Of a stretch of 64,000 nucleotides of DNA, positions 59,304 to 64,000 are shown piece by piece; position 1 is the stretch's first letter; each line of letters begins with the position of its first letter. The position numbers were made by a program, and so were the translations under genes. Source of the DNA: Pseudodesulfovibrio tunisiensis. GTDB taxonomy: Bacteria > Desulfobacterota > Desulfovibrionia > Desulfovibrionales > Desulfovibrionaceae. The notes under the pieces are model-generated. The model had not been told where the DNA came from and made no database searches. It saw only the letters and a program-made list of their open reading frames with translations. The DNA lies in contig NZ_CP094380.1 of assembly GCF_022809775.1 (NCBI RefSeq), positions 3,447,501 to 3,511,500 of the forward strand, written 5' to 3'.

Positions 59304-60104
59304 ATGGCCAAAACAGCCGTGACGACAAGTCGTTTGAATATCCGGCAGGCTTGCGAAGCCTTCGTTATCAGCCAGACATGCTACCGGTATGAACCAAAAT
59401 TGTCGGCTGAAAACGAGTGCATCGCCGACTGGCTACAGAGGTTGACACACAACCAACGCAATTGGGGTTTTGGTCTGTGTTTTTTGTACCTGCGCAATGT
59501 CAAAGGCTTTGGATGGAACCATAAGCGGGTATACCGAATCTATTGTGAGTTGGAGCTCAACATGCGGATCAAGCCCAAAAAACGCATCGTACGCGAAAAA
59601 CCTGAGCCGCTTGCCCAGCCCGAAACTATCAACCAAGTGTGGTCAATGGACTTCATGCATGATCAGTTGAAGGATGGTCGCAGCTATCGTCTGTTCAATG
59701 TGATCGATGATTTCAATCGTGAAGGACTGGGGATCGAAGTGGATTTCTCTCTGCCAGCGGAACGCGTGATACGATCCTTGGAACAAATCATGGAATGGCG
59801 TGGCAAGCCTCAAACCATTCGTTGTGACAACGGTCCTGAGTATATCAGCCATCGGCTTCAGACTTGGCTAGAACACAAGGGAATCCGAATTGAGTACATC
59901 CAGCCCGGAAAGCCGCAACAAAACGCGTTTGTGGAACGTTTTAACCGGACGGTACGATACGACTGGCTGTGCCAATATTTGTTTGAAAGTATAGAGGAGG
60001 TCCAGGATTATGCCACCAAGTGGCTCTGGACCTACAACAACGAACGACCACATTTCGCTCTTGGGGGATATCCCCCAAGAGCGAGACTGGCCAAGGTGGC
60101 ATAG
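59304..60104 (+). CDS. IS3-family OrfB transposase (DDE integrase core)
   Basis: About 266 residues from ATG 59304, normally made as an OrfAB fusion. The catalytic triad is intact: Asp in WSMDFMHD, Asp in RCDNGPEY and Glu in [10 protein letters not shown], followed by YNNERPH. The N-terminal HTH_21-like stretch ([14 protein letters not shown]) is present. The element is likely active or only recently silenced, since no stop or frameshift other than the programmed one is visible. Confidence 0.95.
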   Translation: MAKTAVTTSRLNIRQACEAFVISQTCYRYEPKLSAENECIADWLQRLTHNQRNWGFGLCFLYLRNVKGFGWNHKRVYRIYCELELNMRIKPKKRIVREKPEPLAQPETINQVWSMDFMHDQLKDGRSYRLFNVIDDFNREGLGIEVDFSLPAERVIRSLEQIMEWRGKPQTIRCDNGPEYISHRLQTWLEHKGIRIEYIQPGKPQQNAFVERFNRTVRYDWLCQYLFESIEEVQDYATKWLWTYNNERPHFALGGYPPRARLAKVA

Positions 60105-60241
60105 GCTCTACTTTTCAGGCCCCTTAGAAAGGGGAGGATTGCCATATCAAGCCAGAATTGTTCTCTGAAGAGAAAAGTTGGGATGCTCATTGAGTAAATG
60201 TCCCTTTCTTTTACCCAAAAGCGAGGGACCATTGGGGAGGC

Positions 60242-61813
60242 CTATTGGCTGGAGAAGTCCGCTAAAATTTTGGGTTTTGGGAAGAAAAGCAGAGATTTTT
60301 TCTTGTTTTCCTTTGCAATTGCAAGAATACAAAAGGAAAACAATTTGAACAATGTTGTTTTTTTTACGGCGTTTTTATGAACGATTTTTTCCCATAAAAA
60401 GGGGATTCCTTTTTTATGTGTTCTGATGGTCATGTTTATTTGCGCCATATATATGTCGTTGGGGGGAAAAAAAGAAGAAAAATCTATAAAGCTTGGGTCG
60501 TTTCGCGTTTTCTTATGCGCAGATGCGACACAGGAGGCAATTTTTTCTTGGAAATGGTTTGGAGAGCAGTACCTTTTCACCCTGAACAGTAATTCATCCT
60601 TGAGTTTTTCTCTTTCCTGGGGGGAGGCCAGAAGAAAAAGACTTTTTTCCACCAAGCTTGAAGTATCTTCACAAATGGCAGAGCTTCCTTCGAGGTAGGG
60701 CAGATAGCCAAGAGGGGTCTTGAGCACAAGGCAGGGAAGTCGTCCTATGCTGATTGCATCAGTGGTCGACAGCCAAGAGTTCATTGGAAAGGAGTCAATA
60801 TAGAGATCCGAAATTTTCAAATGGGTATGTGTGTCTTTGTGGCATAATACTCCCATTAGGCGAATTCTGTCAGGAAATTTTCGGAGTATTGCTGCCCAAT
60901 ACTGATTTTGGGGATTTATACCGATGCCGATGAATTTCACTTGGCTATCAGCCGAGAGTATCTGTTGGAGCGTGTCCGTAAAGGAGAGGTCCTTGATAGG
61001 ATCAAATTTGTAGTTGCTGGCCATTGAAACCATGATTTTGTCATGGGCGTCGAATCCCAACGACCGGCGAAGTCGTTTGATATCTTGCGGGGGGGAAGCA
61101 ATTTCCGCCACCGGCATGTTTATCAGTGTTGAATTTTTGATTCCCCGTTTTTTGTAGGAAATTTCCTGTTGCCCTTTTTCTATGTCAAGAATCCAGTCAA
61201 CGATATTTTTCCCGATCCAGAATCTATGTCCGGCATGGTTGAAGCATATTACTGTTCTGGTAAATTCCGGAACGGAAAAGGCCATGAGAGGAATGGGGTC
61301 ATACGGATGATGATGCAGAATCACTGTCTCGTAGGAGAGTGCCACGTCGCGTAGCTCATTGGCTTTGCTTTCAATAGAACCTTGCTGCAAAAGATGAAGA
61401 TTTCCGTTTTTTTCGATGGTGAATTTTTTCAATAGATCGGGAATTTGATCAACATCGTTTTGCTTTGTCAGTACAACGGAATGAGTTTGGTCAGGGCTGG
61501 CTGAATTGATCCATCTTTCCACTATTCGAGTGTGTCCCCCGTGGAGCAGTGTCTCTGTCATTACGTGTAGAAACGACTTGTTGCGTCCCGTTCGTGTCTT
61601 ATAATCTGGCGGCAGAGATTTTGTTTTTCGAGCGAGGTCCATGAAAAAGTTTTCCACTTCCGAGCTGAAGTAGACTCCTGCCGTATCCGTCATGGCAAAG
61701 GAAATCAGTTCGGCAGCCCCCTCGCTCGAGGGAGCTATTGTAAACTGATTTTCCATTTCCTTGAATTTATTTCTGTTGGCTGACAGAAATTGAAGTGGAG
61801 AGAGGTTTGACAT
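60242..61813 (-). CDS. Glycosyltransferase-like protein of unknown substrate, 523 aa
   Basis: A soluble protein with two Rossmann-like halves. Features reminiscent of GT-B enzymes are GGHTRIVERWI near 92, VILHHHPYDPIPLMAF near 165, KIMVSMASNYKFDPIKDLSF near 255 and LYIDSFPMNSWLSTTDAISIGRLPCLVL near 340, where the last resembles the nucleotide-sugar loop (D-x-F-P-x-N-S/G) of OGT-like enzymes. The C-terminal 60 residues are very Lys/Phe-rich. AT content is well above that of the flanking hydrolase and ClC genes, and an IS3 element is next to it, so it was probably acquired. No sugar-biosynthesis genes adjoin. Confidence 0.55.
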   Translation of the reverse strand: MSNLSPLQFLSANRNKFKEMENQFTIAPSSEGAAELISFAMTDTAGVYFSSEVENFFMDLARKTKSLPPDYKTRTGRNKSFLHVMTETLLHGGHTRIVERWINSASPDQTHSVVLTKQNDVDQIPDLLKKFTIEKNGNLHLLQQGSIESKANELRDVALSYETVILHHHPYDPIPLMAFSVPEFTRTVICFNHAGHRFWIGKNIVDWILDIEKGQQEISYKKRGIKNSTLINMPVAEIASPPQDIKRLRRSLGFDAHDKIMVSMASNYKFDPIKDLSFTDTLQQILSADSQVKFIGIGINPQNQYWAAILRKFPDRIRLMGVLCHKDTHTHLKISDLYIDSFPMNSWLSTTDAISIGRLPCLVLKTPLGYLPYLEGSSAICEDTSSLVEKSLFLLASPQEREKLKDELLFRVKRYCSPNHFQEKIASCVASAHKKTRNDPSFIDFSSFFPPNDIYMAQINMTIRTHKKGIPFLWEKIVHKNAVKKTTLFKLFSFCILAIAKENKKKSLLFFPKPKILADFSSQ

Positions 61814-61866
61814 GCCTAACTCTTGATTTGCAATTTTCGGCGTCCAAATGGAATTAGCAACGCCTT

Positions 61867-63729
61867 TTATTCCACCTTCGCGCCCCCGGCTTCGGCTTCC
61901 TCGATTTCGCCTTTCACTTCCATGATGGCTTCGGCGTAGGCCTGAAACACGTCGTCGCGATTGATCAGGCCGATGATGTCGTTGGTGTCGTCCGGGGCGA
62001 CCACGGGCACCTGACCGTAGTCCGTGTTCACGAAGCGGAGCAGGGCCTGATACAGGTCGTAGTCCGGGCGAACATAGACCGGACGGGTCATGAGATCGCG
62101 CACGACCACCAGGTCGAACAGGCCTTCCTCGAACATCCAGTTGCGGGCGTTATGGATCGAAACCATGCCGGAATACTCGCCCTCGGCATTCTTGACCGGA
62201 AAATAGAGCTGGCTGGAGTTGGCGATGTAGTCGGTCAGCTCCTTGAGGGTCGTGGATTCCTTGAGCACCGTAACTTCGCCGGGATTGTAGAAGTCCTTGA
62301 CGTGCATCTGTTCGAGGATGTTGATGGTCGCGTCCTCGGCATGGGCCGGGGATTCGAACTTGTTTTCCTTCTGGTGTTCGTAGAGGGAAAAGCCGCGTCC
62401 CAGCACGATGCACAGGGCAGATGCCAGCATGAGCGGAGCGAGTAGGCCATAGCCCTGCGTCAGTTCCGTGACCATGATCAGCGGCCCGATGGGCGCGTTT
62501 GCCACGCAGGCGAAAAAGGCGGCCATGCCGACCAGAATGTAGGCGCCGGGCTGGGTCACCACGTCCGGAAATAGCTGGTGCCCGACCTTGCCCACAAGAC
62601 CGCCGGACATGCCACCCACGAAAAGGGCGGGGGCAAACATGCCGCCGGACATGCCTGAACCGATGGTCACGGAAGTTGCCAGTGTCTTGGCAATGATGAT
62701 GTAGACCATGGCCATGGTGGGGAGCTGGCCCAGAATGGCGAGCTCAAGCCAGCCGTAGCCGCCGGACAGGATGCCGCCATCGGAAATGTACGGGTAGACC
62801 ACGCCGAGAATGCCCATGCTCAGGCCGCCCAGACCCGTGGCCCACATCAGGCCGATCCTGTCCTTGAGCTGAAAGAAGATGCGGTACTTGATGAAATAGA
62901 AGGTCTTCACGTACATCCAGCCGGCCGCCGCGCACACGAAGGCGAGCAGTATGTAGAAGGGCAGCTCCCTCGGATCGTGGAACGAAAACCGGGGAATGCC
63001 GAAGATCGGTTCCGAGCCGTAGAAGAACGTGAATATGGTGTAGGCCACCACCGAACTCATGACCGAGGGCAGAATGGCCTCGGCTTCGAAGTCCTCGCGG
63101 TAGATGACCTCGATGGCCGTGAGTGCGCCGCCCAGGGGGGCGCGGAAGATCGCGCCGAGTCCCCCGGCTGCGCCCGAGAGCAGGAGCAGCCGCCGTTCCT
63201 TGGCGGACAGGGAAAGTTTCTGGGCCAGCCACGATCCCACGCCCGCGCCCATCTGGGTGATGGGGCCTTCGCGGCCTGCGCTGCCACCCGAGGCAATGGT
63301 CAGGATCGAGGTGAATCCCTTGATGATCGGCACGATGGGCTTGAGAAATCCGCCCTTGTTGTGAAAGTTGTCGATGGTGGCGTCCGTGCCATCCGTGCCG
63401 CCGTGAATGGCACCGGGAATGAAGCGGCTGACCAGCCAGCCCGTGAGCAGGCCGGTCGCCGTGGTGAATGCCGGAATGACCCAGGGCCGGTATGCGCCGG
63501 GCGTGCCGTGAAAGATGCCTTCGCCCGCCGGTTCCGGGGAAACAATGCCGGCAAGCTGATGCTGGATCAGGAACTTGCCCAGCTCGACCGCGCCGAAGAA
63601 CAGCACTGCGACCAGACCGGACATGATGCCGGTGATCACCCCCATGATCAGCCATCGGAACGAGGTGACGGTCCGGTAGGATTTGACGAACGCCCGCCAG
63701 CGGCTGAAAAGGTAGGCCAGGGGATTCAT
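61867..63729 (-). CDS. ClC-family chloride channel/antiporter with two CBS domains
   Basis: 620 residues: about eleven membrane helices (residues 25-450) with the ClC motifs GGSAGREGPI (the gating-type Glu is present) and GMSGGMFAPALFVGG, then two CBS domains (about 480-535 and 555-610) that bind adenine nucleotides. The Glu in GREGP suggests H+/Cl- exchange or gated anion flow. The first motif (usually GSGIP) is replaced by HGGTDGTD, so anion selectivity may differ. It lies two bases after the ribF stop and may be co-transcribed with it. Confidence 0.92.
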   Translation of the reverse strand: MNPLAYLFSRWRAFVKSYRTVTSFRWLIMGVITGIMSGLVAVLFFGAVELGKFLIQHQLAGIVSPEPAGEGIFHGTPGAYRPWVIPAFTTATGLLTGWLVSRFIPGAIHGGTDGTDATIDNFHNKGGFLKPIVPIIKGFTSILTIASGGSAGREGPITQMGAGVGSWLAQKLSLSAKERRLLLLSGAAGGLGAIFRAPLGGALTAIEVIYREDFEAEAILPSVMSSVVAYTIFTFFYGSEPIFGIPRFSFHDPRELPFYILLAFVCAAAGWMYVKTFYFIKYRIFFQLKDRIGLMWATGLGGLSMGILGVVYPYISDGGILSGGYGWLELAILGQLPTMAMVYIIIAKTLATSVTIGSGMSGGMFAPALFVGGMSGGLVGKVGHQLFPDVVTQPGAYILVGMAAFFACVANAPIGPLIMVTELTQGYGLLAPLMLASALCIVLGRGFSLYEHQKENKFESPAHAEDATINILEQMHVKDFYNPGEVTVLKESTTLKELTDYIANSSQLYFPVKNAEGEYSGMVSIHNARNWMFEEGLFDLVVVRDLMTRPVYVRPDYDLYQALLRFVNTDYGQVPVVAPDDTNDIIGLINRDDVFQAYAEAIMEVKGEIEEAEAGGAKVE

Positions 63730-63731
63730 GG

Positions 63732-64000
63732 TCAGGATGCCTTTTGCGCGACCGCGGGTTTGGTGAGCCGGATTTCCGCCTCGGGCTGGGACAGGATTTT
63801 CCTGCCGAGCTCGGTGTCCACCTTGATGCGGGCCTTGAGCTCGTCAATGCCGGAAAACTTGCGTTCATCGCGGATGCGCTGGACAAAATGGACGCGGATG
63901 TCCTTGCCGTATATATCGCCGGAAAAGTCGATGATATGTGCTTCCACGGACAGGGCTTCGTTGCCGAACGTGGGGTTCTTGCCGATATTGGCCACGCCCA
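63732..64000 (-). CDS. ribF: RibF riboflavin kinase domain, C-terminal part only
   Basis: The last 89 residues of a protein that continues beyond the window. GVANIGKNPTFG and EAHIIDFSGDIYGKDIRVHFVQRIRDERKF are the hallmark of the riboflavin kinase domain of bifunctional RibF (FMN and FAD synthesis). The FAD-synthetase half lies outside. The final 15 residues are an extra Lys/Ala-rich tail. Confidence 0.92.
   Translation of the reverse strand, partial: GVANIGKNPTFGNEALSVEAHIIDFSGDIYGKDIRVHFVQRIRDERKFSGIDELKARIKVDTELGRKILSQPEAEIRLTKPAVAQKAS

Larger units (their letters stand above)
58944..60144 (+). mobile_element. IS3-family insertion sequence, about 1.2 kb
   Basis: Imperfect terminal inverted repeats start TGGTAATCC at the left (58944) and, on the complementary strand, TGGCAATCC at the right (ending 60144); similarity continues inward to AAAAGTAGA. 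Ends of TG...CA and an orfA/orfB pair are typical for the family. A target-site duplication is not obvious: ATA lies to the left and TAT to the right. It separates the choloylglycine hydrolase gene from an AT-rich glycosyltransferase-like gene. Confidence 0.85.

Noticed and set aside
58941-60147. Target-site duplication of the IS3 element
   Set aside because: Flanks are ATA on the left and TAT on the right, which extend the inverted repeat rather than form a direct duplication; the exact ends may be off by a few bases.

Overview
The window looks like the chromosome of a sulfate-reducing deltaproteobacterium of the Desulfovibrionaceae (Desulfovibrio / Pseudodesulfovibrio type). It carries a complete Hmc transmembrane redox complex (hmcABCDEF) with its rrf1/rrf2 regulators, followed directly by a Tmc complex (tmcDCBA). 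Both are characteristic of periplasmic hydrogen and formate metabolism in this group. The backbone is GC-rich. The left end (about 1-7800) and the block 58.9-61.8 kb are visibly more AT-rich and look acquired.

Layout. (1) 1-8953: the right part of an integrated conjugative or plasmid-like element ending at a tRNA-Thr gene. It holds a VirB5-like / small lipoprotein / VirB6 fragment of a type IV secretion operon, a perfect 46-bp palindrome, a run of at least eight consecutive hairpins, a 21-bp iteron array, a decayed mobC-like gene, cargo genes (metallophosphoesterase, PD-(D/E)XK-like nuclease, orphan DnaB-like ATPase lacking its catalytic Glu) and a tyrosine integrase beside the tRNA 3' end. 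(2) 9-21 kb: a large sensor kinase, HyuA, a gamma-glutamylcyclotransferase-like protein, an ADP-forming acyl-CoA synthetase, an MscS channel and a second sensor kinase. (3) 21-35.5 kb: the hmc genes, a universal stress protein, Rrf1, a sensor kinase and Rrf2, then tmcDCBA. A shared inverted repeat, ATACY-N5-RGTAT, lies upstream of both hmc and tmc and is a good candidate for the Rrf2 operator. (4) 36-40.3 kb: an Aap/Bzt-type amino-acid ABC transporter operon, bracketed by two copies of a structured repeat with compensatory base changes. (5) 40.7-47.6 kb: an unusual minus-strand operon, in order of transcription a PhnD-like lipoprotein, a Cys-rich sensor kinase, a response regulator, a PEP-synthase-like protein without the usual TIM barrel, and a dual-specificity phosphatase fused to a Cys-rich domain. 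(6) 48.4-53.2 kb: a TauE/SafE permease with a small membrane protein, and a ferredoxin subunit divergent from a molybdopterin oxidoreductase of the Phs/Psr type. (7) 53.4-55.2 kb: a 14-repeat type I-E-like CRISPR array without cas genes in the window, then two 254-bp direct repeats around a nested hairpin. (8) 55.2-58.8 kb: macrodomain-hslV-hslU and a secreted choloylglycine-hydrolase-family enzyme. (9) 58.9-64 kb: an IS3-family element, an AT-rich glycosyltransferase-like gene, a ClC channel with CBS domains and the end of ribF.

How it fits together: Hmc and Tmc link periplasmic cytochromes to membrane and cytoplasmic Fe-S/HdrD-like subunits. Their adjacency, common candidate operator and interposed two-component/Rrf2 genes suggest one redox-controlled regulon. 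The best candidates for undescribed biology are the non-coding structures: the hairpin run and palindrome in the element, the covarying repeat pair around the aap operon, the structured repeats beside the CRISPR array, and a possible short RNA upstream of tmc. The nuclease/DnaB-like cargo pair and the phosphotransferase-phosphatase operon come next.
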